Assembly: GCA_030068145.1 (NCBI GenBank)
Contig: JAPJBO010001120.1
Span: 1 to 64,000 of the forward strand
DNA length: 64,000 bases
Direction: 5' to 3'
DNA from: Diplonema papillatum
Lineage: Eukaryota > Euglenozoa > Diplonemea > Diplonemida > Diplonemidae
Under the pieces are notes generated by a model. That model was not told the origin of the DNA. It saw nothing but the letters and a program-made list of their open reading frames with translations, and made no database searches. Below are positions 44,995 to 54,424 of this stretch, one piece after another; within the stretch, counting starts at the first letter, position 1, and every line of letters begins with the position of its first letter. Position numbers and translations under genes: made by a program.

Positions 44995-45180
44995 CCGAGT
45001 CATCGGTACCATACCCGACTCGGCTCTGCCGTGTCTGTTAGTCAGCAAGAGGGCGTCTTCGGAATTCCACCATCACACCACCATCAACCGAGTCATCGGT
45101 ACCATACCCGACTCGGCTCTGCCGCGTCTGTTAATCAGCAAGAGGGCGTCTTCGGAATCCCACCATCACGCAGCCGTCTG
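44995..45180. repeat. 93-bp direct tandem duplication
   Basis: CCGAGTCATCGGTACCATAC begins at 44995 and again at 45088, with near identity through CAGCAAGAGGGCGTCTTCGG. Being 31 codons, it duplicates a QQEGVFGIPPS segment in the ORF without breaking frame. Confidence 0.85.
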
Positions 45181-47148
45181 TCGCCCGGCGAGATTCAGGA
45201 TGTTCTGAAGAGGCACTCCTTCACCGAGAAAGCTCTCGACGCCATGCCAGCGGTGAAGGAGATGCCCCAGCTCGATGGCGAAGTGGAGGCCGCAATCAGT
45301 TGTTCCTCGGCAACACCGGTTCATGAGGCGCAGCGTATGCGCTCACAGTTCTTGGCTCGCTGGAGGAAGAGGTCTGACGAGCTGTCGCCCCACGAAGGAG
45401 ATCCTTGTCACGTCGAACTACTCGGCGAGATGCTTCGCGACCTGCGCATCTCAGGCGCTGACGATCTCCTGTTCCACCTGAAGACGGGTTGCCCCATGTC
45501 AGGCGTGGTCGGGTACGGAGGGCTCTACACTCCGGGACCCCCCGGGGCACCTGAGATGACAGAGGAGGAGTTGGTCCGGCGTCTGGGCGACGTTCTAGCG
45601 AGGTCGGTGCGGGCCATCCGTTCCGACTCCAAGGATAACAGGCTGGCGATATGGCGCTCCGTGCAGAAGGAGGTTGCTGCCGGTTATATGGTAGCGGTTC
45701 GTCCCCCAGCTAACGCCGTCTATCTCAGGAGGTTCCTGATTCGCCAAGTGAAGTTTGACGACGAGGGCTCCCGCATCAAGGAGCGGGCCTGCGACGATGG
45801 TCGCATGGCACTGGTGAACAAGTCCGTCCACATGTCGACGCCGGTGAAGTTGGACACGACGGATGTGTACGTGGAGGTGGCCAGGCGGGTGGCTTTCGGA
45901 CGACCCCGCCGCCACGTTCCGGTCTGTGGGTCTGGACCACAAGGACGCGTACCGCCAGTTGCGCGCCAGGAACGACAGGCTGTGCAGGTGCGTCGTCGTG
46001 GAGAACCCTGAGGATGGTGAGGTGGCGTACTTCCGGATGGAGCGGCTATCCTTCGGCGAGACAGCGGCTGTTGTGCACTACAACGCTTTCGCAAGGATCC
46101 TGGCGAGGTTGGTCCGCCGCGGGCTCCGGCTTCCGTTGTGCCAGTATTACGACGACTTCGCCGCCCCGACCCTGGCCTCGGACGATCGGGCGCTGACTGA
46201 CGTCCTGGAACTTCTCCAGGACATTCTTCGGACGTCATTCAACGAGGAGAAGACGTCGGCAAACAACTACTTTCGCCATCTCGGCTTGATGTTTACCATC
46301 AAAACGGAAGCAGTGAGGTCGGAATCTCAGGGCCCAGGAGGCAGGGTCTCATTCACATGCTGGAGGGAATCCTGAGCCGCGATTCCTTGTCGCCGGGGGA
46401 GGCTGCGTCGTTGGCAGGTAAGCTCGCCTTCGCGACTTCGGCGCTCTTCGGCAGGATTGGCCGCGTGCCACTCCAGCCGATCTACAGGCGCTCCAATGCG
46501 TCATCGACTTTTGCAGGGTTCAAGTTAGGTGTCGATCTTCGAGCATCCGTGAGATGGTGGGCAAGCACGCTGGCCGCAGGAGAGTTGTGTTTCAGAAGAT
46601 CTGTGCCCCTTCGTCTAGTGCAGCCCGGCGTAGGCACCAGATATGTCCTCTTCACCGATGTCTGCCTCTTCGGTCTTGGCGCGGTCTTAGCTACGGTCGT
46701 AGATGGCTTTCCTACCGCGGTCGAATACTTCGCGCATCCTGTCCCCCCGGCGGGCTCAGAGCTGCAGATCCACCACCTCGAGTTTGCTGCGGTCTCGGTT
46801 GCGTTCTCCCTGTGGTTCAATGACAGATTCGACTTCACCGTCTCAGTCTGGGTTGACAACAGCATCGTGCTGGGCAGCCTGATACAAGGGCGGACAAAGG
46901 CTAAAGAGCTTCTTCTTCCGGTTCATGCGTTCTGGGAGCGTCTAGCTAGGTTCGAGAGGGTACCGGGGGAGGACAACCTCTCTGACCTTCCCAGCCGGCT
47001 CAACCATGCCTGGGCGGATATTCAATCTAAGGGTCTACGACCCAAGAGAAGGGACGGAGAACAACGGATCGTCGACGAAGCGATCGCGGATGTGCTCGGG
47101 GGCAGTCTGTCCGGCCTGGTAGGCTCTTCCGCGTCGCCTGAGCCGTGA
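45031..47148 (+). pseudogene. Retroelement reverse transcriptase plus RNase H (DIRS/Ty3-like), frameshifted
   Basis: Three overlapping frames make one broken polyprotein: 45031 to about 45900, about 45900-46340, and 46357-47148. The middle part has RT motifs GLDHKDAYRQL, ERLSFG, and the catalytic box QYYDDF. The last part has an RNase H-like fold: the Asp in LFTDVCLFGLGAVLA, the Glu in HHLEFAAVS, the Asp in WVDNSIVLGS, and a distal Asp in GEDNLSDLPSR. RT order and the YYDDF box recall DIRS/pararetro-type elements; no integrase or tyrosine recombinase is found nearby, and no LTRs. Two single-base frame changes inactivate it. Coding is GC-rich compared with the AT-rich flanks. Confidence 0.7.
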
Positions 47149-48268
47149 GAGGAGGAAAGAGAAGACGCAGGGCATCTGCGGCGCTCCTTTCGTTCGTTCT
47201 CACGCCAAGGTCCATTGGGATACGTGCCATTGGGTGAATCCCACTAGACATGCAAGGTGAGCGGCCCCGACGGCCAGCATTCGCAAGCTGTTGCGCCCGC
47301 CAGTGCTTAGAGTGTCGGACAACTGTCGTGGTTGTTGCCGCCGCGCAAGCCGCCACCGTTTGGCCACGGCTCGCACGCGCAGCCTCGCAGGGAGACTTCG
47401 CCGGTCGGCTCTGTCCCATAGCTTGGTGGGCCAGTAAAGGGCCGTAACCGTTAGAGAACTGTTTGTCGGAAGAGCGCATTAAACATACGTTAAATTAGCG
47501 GAATGAGAAGGGAACCACGGCTCCGAGTGACCCATCTCGAGGGAGGTAATTCAATGTGCGCACAAGCGGAACTCACCTGCTTTGGTAAGTTTCATGTAGA
47601 ACGCTGCCAACTACTAATTTTGAGTACCAACAATGCATTGTTAACACAAAAAAAAACGGTAGAGAAATGTCCGGGGTGGGCGTACCCCACGGCCTGCCCC
47701 AGAAGTGGGATAGCTCGCTAGAGAGCTAAATTTGAAATTTCAAATCTACCAAACCTCTAGACTCGGAATATGCTTCCTTGATGACAGCAGATGCTGTCAT
47801 TGTTAAACTGAGGACGAAGGTTCTTGTTATCAGAAACACAGAAAGGGCTATTTTTTGCCCGAGAGAAAAGTTGTTTTCTTGCACGAGAGTTTTCCGGATT
47901 GCCACGAGGGCCCCCTGGGGGCGGGCAAGTTTTTTTGCCTAAGGAATCAACCGCTGTTCGGGCTGCTTGCGATGTTGTAGCACTGCGGGCTGCCAACTGA
48001 GCACTGCGGGCTGAAGCACTGCTCGCAGCACTGCGGGCTACCTTCTCAGCTCAGCAGGCCGAGGTTCACAGCACTGCGGGCTGGCTTCTCAGCTCTGCGA
48101 GCTGAGATTGCTCGGGTTACCTGCACTGCAGGCAGGAGCATTCTCATGCACTACTTGTGCTGACACAGGCAGTTCTCGCCGCGCAACCGGGGATTGCGGA
48201 GCAGACACCGACACTCCCCTCTTTTTCTCCTCAGGGTTATCAACACGCACTTAGTTGGCACCCGGAGT
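47149..48268. other. Spacer between two retroelements, with short repeats
   Basis: Copy 2 of the dispersed repeat at 29836 lies at 47693-47749. Between 47975 and 48140 the word GCACTGCGGGCT and close variants recur about seven times, possibly the 5' UTR of the following non-LTR element. Nothing else recognised. Confidence 0.5.
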
Positions 48269-48896
48269 ATGGTCACTGACGTGGAGTCGGGTGGAAAACA
48301 GGGCAAAAAGAAGAAGAAGCGCAACGGAGGCTGGATAGAGGTGTCGGGTAGGAAACCGACGGCCGCGCGCGCGATGGAAGAGAAAGTACAAGAAGGCGAG
48401 AAGGCAGTCGAAGGTGCAAGGAAGGCGAAGATAGAGTTGAGGCAGGAAGATTGGGGAGTGCCGGTGGTTGACCACACCGAGTTGGCGGAAGCGACGGTGG
48501 CATTCGCGCCCATGGCGAGCGCACGCAGGATACGACGTGAAGGGATGCCAGAGGGCTCGGCGGTGGTCACGGTGGCGGCTCTGGAGGGCAGCAGGCGGAC
48601 GGACGTGGTGTGCCGAGTTGACGGCGCGGAGAAGGGGTACGTGACGAGGTCCCCGGAGGGAGACGACGATGAGGCCGAAGACACCCCCGGCGATGCCCGT
48701 AGACCGAACCCCGATCAAGAAGAAGGCGCCGAAGACGCCCGTCGCCACACCGACGAAGCAGAGGACGGGACGGGTCGAGGCTCCGTCTGAAGACGTCCAC
48801 ATGACGCAACCGAAGCGTCCGCTGGGGACGCCGGGGAAGTCACCATCGGCGAAGACGAAGAAAGCGCACCAACCGGCGTCGGCGAAGCGTTCGTGA
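48269..48896 (+). CDS. Non-LTR retrotransposon ORF1, Lys-rich, apparently frameshifted
   Basis: The ATG at 48269 opens MVTDVESGGKQGKKKKKRNG and runs to a stop at 48790. From about 48665 the overlapping frame (48669-48896) has a better ORF1-like tail: Lys/Pro/Thr-rich with KKKAPKTP and KTKKAHQP, ending 15 bp before the next ORF. I infer one RNA-binding ORF1 with a frame change at about 48660. No RRM or zinc knuckle is visible. Confidence 0.45.
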
Positions 48897-48911
48897 CTGA
48901 CGAACGACGAG

Positions 48912-50936
48912 ATGCGTGGCGGAGGAAAGACGCTCGAAGCGCTGGGGTCTCGGTTGAAGGAAGCGGCGGACGCGATGGGAGCGAGTATGCAGGAGATCCC
49001 TGGGGACGGTGCCTGCCAGTTCGCAGCGGTCGTGGCCGGGCTGCCGGGATGGTCGGTAGGGGGGCTTCGTGCGCGTGTTGTGGACGCGATGTTGGAGGAC
49101 CCGACGTTCGAGGCCCACTTCGCGCCGTCCGAAAGGTACGGCAGCTGGGACGTATACGTGGAGGCGATGCGGGGACCGTACGAGTACGGGGACGAGATGA
49201 CGCTGACGGCAGCCGCAACGGTCACCGGGACGACAATCTGGGTACTGGACAGCAGGAGACCGCACATCCTGCGACGATACGCACCTCGCGCGGGCGCTAC
49301 AGGGGAGCAGGCGGTAATCACGTATGTGCCGGAACACTACGACCGACTCCTACTCCCGGGCAGCGCTATGGCAGAGCTGGCGCGACGTACAGACACGGTG
49401 GAAACTGTGGCATTGCGCATTGAAGACGCGGGGAGGGTCGCGGCGGATGAAAGAGCGAGCGCCGAGTCACGGAAGGTGCCACCGAAGTGGGATGGCGGAG
49501 TGTTGCAACGAGAGGAAGGGAAAACACTGAGATTTGGAACGCTCAACATGACCTCATTGAGTGGAAGGGCGCACTTCTTGGACTGTGCCGCGGTAGACAT
49601 TCTGGCGGTACAGGAGACGCTCTTGACCGATTGGGGTCAGAGGGAATTCGAGGACGGCGTCAGCCAAAGCTGGAAGTCGCTGTGGGGGGAACCGTGTCGG
49701 GAACGGCTTGACCGGCAGGGTAAAGCATCACCGTGGGTTGCGGAAGCCGGCGGAGCGGGTGTCGCAGTTTTTGCGAAGAAACCGACGCCGGCCTTCGTGG
49801 TCGGGAAGCCATCACTGAGCCGAAGATGGGTGCACGTGGCCGTTGGACTTGGAAAAGGGAGCCAGTTCTTGCACATATTCACTCTATACGCGAATTCTGG
49901 GGACAAGGCTGCGTCGGAGAGGGAGAGGATCATTGCGGAGGTACACCGGGAAGCATCAAGTCTCGGGCGGGTGCCAGTGGTTGTGGCCGGGGATTTCAAT
50001 GCAGAACCCTCGTCGTCGGCGGCGATGTCGAGCATGCTGCGGTCGGGATGGTACGACGCCGCGGAAATCTGCTCCGCTGGCGGTGCCCCGAAGACGTACG
50101 AGAAGGCAGGCACGCGAGGCACACGCATCGACCACATCTTGTTGAACGACGTCGCGATGCAGGCACTGGTAGCGAGCGAGACCACCGTCGTCGTGGACGG
50201 AGAGGGGCAGCGGGTGCCCAGTCACAAGATGGTAACGGTGGAGTTGGACATCGCCGCGTTCGCAGACACGTGTGAGAGGTTTCGGATGCCGAGGTCACTG
50301 CGGCAAATGAGCAAGGTGGACGAGGGGCGAGCAGCGGCAAGAGCGGAAGAGTTGTTGGTGAAGAATCGCTTCGGCGATGCGGCACCAGGGAACGTGGAAG
50401 CACTCTGGCTGTCGGCGACGAAGGCGTGCGAGCAGTTTCTGATCGAGCTGGCAGAGGAACAGGGGCTGCTCGACGGGCCCGTTGCCGCCTATCGAGGAAG
50501 AGGTGAGACGAGGGTGCCCAAAAGGGTGCGAATTGCATCTGCGACGGACACCGGGACGGGCGCAGACACATATGCCTCGAGCAGAGTCCGGAAGGCGATG
50601 AACGGCCTCGACGCGTATATCCGAGGGTTGCAAGCTCTGAATGGGGAAGGACCTGGGTGCATGCCGAGGTCGCTGGAGAAGACGTGGCAGAACGTGGTGT
50701 CTGGTCTGGATTCTATGGCCGGACAATTACCGAAGGTGCGCAATTTGCCGCGGCGTCCACCGGACTTGAGCGTCGCCCAGACCGTCAGGCAGAAGCTGGA
50801 AGCGAGAAGCCGTACACTGACGGCACAAGCGCGTAAAGGGAGGATTGCACAGCTGGAGAACAAGATGCAAAACCTCCACTGCGCCAGTTGCTACCGTGGT
50901 GCAGGAAGAAGAGGGCGGATGGCTTGGTGGCGCTGA
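48912..50936 (+). CDS. Retrotransposon ORF2 5' part: OTU protease and AP endonuclease
   Basis: 674 codons. Residues about 20-150 form an OTU cysteine-protease domain: GDGACQFAAV supplies the catalytic Asp and Cys, and VPEHYDRLLL the distal His. Residues about 205-450 form an exonuclease-endonuclease-phosphatase fold: FGTLNMTSLSG, ILAVQETLL, VVVAGDFNAEP, TRIDHILLN, and a terminal SHK where SDH is usual. Known role: target-site nicking for retrotransposition; the OTU is of unclear use but occurs in some other non-LTR families, e.g. Dualen. The frame ends just after it overlaps the RT frame (50888), so the polyprotein is split by one frame change at about 50840-50930. Confidence 0.8.
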   Translation: MRGGGKTLEALGSRLKEAADAMGASMQEIPGDGACQFAAVVAGLPGWSVGGLRARVVDAMLEDPTFEAHFAPSERYGSWDVYVEAMRGPYEYGDEMTLTAAATVTGTTIWVLDSRRPHILRRYAPRAGATGEQAVITYVPEHYDRLLLPGSAMAELARRTDTVETVALRIEDAGRVAADERASAESRKVPPKWDGGVLQREEGKTLRFGTLNMTSLSGRAHFLDCAAVDILAVQETLLTDWGQREFEDGVSQSWKSLWGEPCRERLDRQGKASPWVAEAGGAGVAVFAKKPTPAFVVGKPSLSRRWVHVAVGLGKGSQFLHIFTLYANSGDKAASERERIIAEVHREASSLGRVPVVVAGDFNAEPSSSAAMSSMLRSGWYDAAEICSAGGAPKTYEKAGTRGTRIDHILLNDVAMQALVASETTVVVDGEGQRVPSHKMVTVELDIAAFADTCERFRMPRSLRQMSKVDEGRAAARAEELLVKNRFGDAAPGNVEALWLSATKACEQFLIELAEEQGLLDGPVAAYRGRGETRVPKRVRIASATDTGTGADTYASSRVRKAMNGLDAYIRGLQALNGEGPGCMPRSLEKTWQNVVSGLDSMAGQLPKVRNLPRRPPDLSVAQTVRQKLEARSRTLTAQARKGRIAQLENKMQNLHCASCYRGAGRRGRMAWWR

Positions 50937-53900
50937 AGGTGGAGGGGCAGTACACGGCGAACGCACGGCAGATCGATGCGGCGTTGCAGAAGGAGTGGGC
51001 GCCGGTTAACCGGATGTACGAGGGCAAACAGGAGCCGAGTTATGAAGCGTTCCGGACGGAGTATGCGGAATATATCGAACATCGTCCGATGGAATGCCGA
51101 GATTTGACGGGCGAGGATCTGAAAAGCGTTCTTGGAAAGAAGAGGGATGGCGGTGTCCCAGGTGTGGACGGATGGGACACAGCGGAGCTGAAGAAGCTGC
51201 CATTGCCGCTACTGAACGCCCTGGCAGCGGTGTTCAACGCGATAGAAGCGACCGGAACGTGGCCAGACGCGTTGTTGGAAGCCGCGGTCACATTGATCCC
51301 GAAGGACGAAACTCTTGACCCGCTGGCGTTGCGGCCGATCACCGTCACAAGTGCGATCTATCGCTTGTGGGCGAGTACGCGGCTCAGGGACGTCGTCCAG
51401 TGGCAGGAGAAATGGATAGCGGATAGCCAGCACGGATTCAGGCCCAAACACGGGACCGTGGACGTGGTATTCGAAATCGCCTCGCAGATCGAAGAAGCGC
51501 TCTTGACGGGTAAGGAGCTATACGGCGTGGCCTTAGACTTTGCCAAGTGTTTTGACAAGGTGCCGCGAGACATCGTGTTGAAGCTGGTGGGGGAGCTGGG
51601 CCTCCATGAGAGAATCCTCGGGCCGCTGCGCGACATTTACGCGCGACTACGGAGGCGGTACAAGCTGCACATGGGAGTGGGAGGTGTCTTCTTCACCACC
51701 AATGGGATACTGCAGGGCTGCCCCCTGAGCGTGATCCTCATCAACGCGCTGCTGTCCATCGTGGTGCGCAGAGTGGACGACGTGGGGGGGGTGACGAGCG
51801 AATCCTTCGCGGACGACCTCACCCTCCTGTCGCGTCTCAGGGAAGCCTGCTTGCAGGACGCCTTGGTGGAAGTCGACAGATTTTGTTCGAACACCGGCAT
51901 GTCGATCGGGATACCGAAGACGTTTGCTTTTGGGACGCCGAAGGGGTATGAAGCGAAGTTGCGGGTAGGCGGCGCACTAATCGCGACGAAGGAGGAGCTC
52001 ACCATCGTAGGGTGTCTAGTCGGCACGAAGCGGACACGAAGAACAACGGACCTGCGCTACGACCAGCGTGCAGAGGAGGCCGAACGGTTGGGTGCCTTAC
52101 CGATCTCGAGGGCGCAGAGGTCGGGGCTAGCGGCGATGGCGGTTCTACCGGCGGCGACATACGGCTCCGAGTTCGCGCTCCCGACGGTGCGAGGGCTGGG
52201 GAAGTTCACCGCAGCACTGCTCAGAGGCGTCTGGGACCCGGTGAGGATGCATAGGGCGCAGGAGGCCGTGTTGGGCATTCTCAACAAGGCCCACTTACTC
52301 GACCCATACGCAGTGCTGCCGTATCGGTCACTCGGCATGATCGCAGAAGTGTGCCGAAAAAGGCCGGCGTGGAGGGCCCGCGTCGCAACAGTTCGACGGG
52401 CGTATGGCAGCAGAGTCCGCGCGTGGGGACCGGTCGGTATTGCGGCCGAGCATGCAAAAAAGCTCGGTATACGATGGACGGAAGATTTCGACGACGCCGA
52501 GGACGGGGCAGGGAATGTGCTGAGGCTGGTACGGCAAAGCAAGGGGGAGCGAGGGCACACCCTGAGAAAGGCGATTCACGGCTGGCGACTCGGGGAGCTT
52601 GAGAAGAGGCGCACAGACTTCGGAGGGGTACGGGCAGGTGTAGACTTCAACGCGACGAATGCCTACGGGCTGAAGGCGTCGACAACGCTGACGGCCGCGC
52701 GGGACGTTGCCGAGGTCGTAGCTGGGTCGGTGATGACGGAATCACATGCTGCCAAGCTGTGGGGAGGTGACGGGCTGTGCAGACGCTGTGACGAGGCGAC
52801 GGAAGAAACTCTGGGCCACATTTGGTGGCAGTGCCGGGCGTACGAACGAATCCGAGGGCAACACCAATATGCCGAAATTGTTGGCGCGGATCGCTCGACT
52901 TGGCCCCCCTGCCTGCAAGAACACGGGATTCTGCCGAAGGGAAGTCGAGTCAGCATCGAAGTGCTGCACACGTTCATGGCGGAGGTCATGCACGAGAGAC
53001 GACGGCTGGAGAGAGACGGAAGAGACCGGGCGGTCGGCCACCCCTGGAGACAACTGCACCCTGACGACTGCCCCCCGCGCCGGCTGAATTTCGAAGCGAT
53101 CGCTGGACCGGGGACCTTCGCGGCGGTCGGGGGAGAGAGGTGGTTCCGGGCGCTGCAGTATTGGCTGGATGGGATGTGCTGGTCGGTGGCGGGTGACGTC
53201 TCGACGGCAGAGCTCGCCATCGACTTTGAAGTATACACCGGATTGGACCTTCCAGGCAGTGTCGTAGCAACGACGGACGGGACACCGTTGAGCATGCGTG
53301 CGAGGGTACTCGCAAGGCTTTTGAAGACCGTCGGGGATGCGCTGGAGCGGAACGGCGACGAACCGCCTCTGCCGGGAAGGAAACTGGGGACGATAGGGTC
53401 GCTGAGAACGGTGGGAGCCCCGCCGTGCCTCACGGGGTACGAGATGAGGCCAATCTTCCGTGGTGGTACGGAGACGATGGAAGTGCTCGAGACGCAGCTG
53501 ACGACGGCTCGGCACGGATTCAACGGCGAGGCGTGGGGGATGGATCTTTTCCCGACGTACGGAGGTGGAAGGGCGGAGCGTGCGGCGAGATGGGCGGTGT
53601 TCAACGACGCTACGGAGAAGAAGAAAGGCAAGAAGTCGGCAGTCGTCGGAGGGGATCCGTGGTACGTGCCGGAAGGGGTTCCCCGACACGAAAAGTGGGG
53701 TGAGCGGGTGTGCCACGAGCACCAAAAGGTGAAGTGCGACGTCTGCAAGCGCCGGGGCAAGTCGGTGGCGTGGTGCTGTAAGGCCCACCACAAGGAAGAC
53801 GACGGCCTTGCGGTGAAGTTCTGCGCGCAGCACCGCCTGACGCAATGCGCGACGTGCAAGACGATCGCGGAGTGCTGCCGCAACGGACACCACCGGTGCC

Positions 53901-54424
53901 TTGATCATGGCATGCCGACGTGTGCGCATTGCAGCCGGCTCGCGGATTTGCGGAGTCGAAGGCCCAAACTGTGCTGTCGGAAGGGGCACCACCGGGCGGC
54001 CGTGGCGAGAGCTGAAGAATCAACGACGAAGAAGAGGAAGGCGGAGCCGGAGAGCCCCGCGCCAGCGCCGAGACAGGCGAAGCGAGAGAACGTGGTGCTC
54101 GTTCTGCCGGAAGCAGCAGAAGGCGAGCAAGAGCCCGCAACATCAACACCGACGTCAGCAGCGAAGGTCGGGAAGACGGCACCAACGCCAGCGAAGAAGC
54201 GGCAATCGGACTCCGCGGCGGAGCCGGTACCGAAAAGGCGCAAAGGACGCGTCGATGTGCCACGACCATCGCCCAGGCGCCGAGAAAAAGCAGAAATCGA
54301 CGCGCAACCGATGAACCTCGACGAGCAATCGAAGAAGAAGCGAAGCACCAAACGCGCGCCTGAGCGCGACGATCAAGACGAGCTAAAGAGGCGAAAGCAT
54401 GACACTTCACGTGCGAAGAGATAA
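50837..54424 (+). CDS. Retrotransposon ORF2 3' part: reverse transcriptase and Cys/His-rich domain
   Basis: The frame is open from 50837 to TAA at 54422-54424, about 1,195 codons with no own start. RT motifs: GVPGVDGWDTAELK, LIPKD and LRPITVTSAIYRLW, motif A VALDFAKCFDKVP, motif B GILQGCPLS, and motif C SFADDLTLLS (at about 51805). After the thumb lies a C-x2-C-x9-H-x4-C finger (LCRRCDEATEETLGHIWWQC), as in zf-RVT. At 53708-53996 are three repeats of C-x2-H-x4-C-x2-C...CC-x(2,3)-HH (see findings). A long Lys/Arg tail ends the protein. Catalytic residues are intact, but expression would need the upstream frame change to be bypassed. Confidence 0.85.
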   Translation, partial: REDCTAGEQDAKPPLRQLLPWCRKKRADGLVALKVEGQYTANARQIDAALQKEWAPVNRMYEGKQEPSYEAFRTEYAEYIEHRPMECRDLTGEDLKSVLGKKRDGGVPGVDGWDTAELKKLPLPLLNALAAVFNAIEATGTWPDALLEAAVTLIPKDETLDPLALRPITVTSAIYRLWASTRLRDVVQWQEKWIADSQHGFRPKHGTVDVVFEIASQIEEALLTGKELYGVALDFAKCFDKVPRDIVLKLVGELGLHERILGPLRDIYARLRRRYKLHMGVGGVFFTTNGILQGCPLSVILINALLSIVVRRVDDVGGVTSESFADDLTLLSRLREACLQDALVEVDRFCSNTGMSIGIPKTFAFGTPKGYEAKLRVGGALIATKEELTIVGCLVGTKRTRRTTDLRYDQRAEEAERLGALPISRAQRSGLAAMAVLPAATYGSEFALPTVRGLGKFTAALLRGVWDPVRMHRAQEAVLGILNKAHLLDPYAVLPYRSLGMIAEVCRKRPAWRARVATVRRAYGSRVRAWGPVGIAAEHAKKLGIRWTEDFDDAEDGAGNVLRLVRQSKGERGHTLRKAIHGWRLGELEKRRTDFGGVRAGVDFNATNAYGLKASTTLTAARDVAEVVAGSVMTESHAAKLWGGDGLCRRCDEATEETLGHIWWQCRAYERIRGQHQYAEIVGADRSTWPPCLQEHGILPKGSRVSIEVLHTFMAEVMHERRRLERDGRDRAVGHPWRQLHPDDCPPRRLNFEAIAGPGTFAAVGGERWFRALQYWLDGMCWSVAGDVSTAELAIDFEVYTGLDLPGSVVATTDGTPLSMRARVLARLLKTVGDALERNGDEPPLPGRKLGTIGSLRTVGAPPCLTGYEMRPIFRGGTETMEVLETQLTTARHGFNGEAWGMDLFPTYGGGRAERAARWAVFNDATEKKKGKKSAVVGGDPWYVPEGVPRHEKWGERVCHEHQKVKCDVCKRRGKSVAWCCKAHHKEDDGLAVKFCAQHRLTQCATCKTIAECCRNGHHRCLDHGMPTCAHCSRLADLRSRRPKLCCRKGHHRAAVARAEESTTKKRKAEPESPAPAPRQAKRENVVLVLPEAAEGEQEPATSTPTSAAKVGKTAPTPAKKRQSDSAAEPVPKRRKGRVDVPRPSPRRREKAEIDAQPMNLDEQSKKKRSTKRAPERDDQDELKRRKHDTSRAKR

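Noticed and set aside
48251-49321. Antisense ORF of 356 codons opposite ORF1 and the OTU domain
   Set aside because: Composition (Ser/Pro/Arg) follows from the GC-rich sense strand; no motif, and the sense frame has clear OTU motifs.
52663-53992. Antisense ORFs of 406 and 416 codons opposite the retrotransposon
   Set aside because: They mirror the GC-rich RT-side coding frame, are repeated opposite copy 3 (56439-57741), and show no domain; shadows of the sense ORF.
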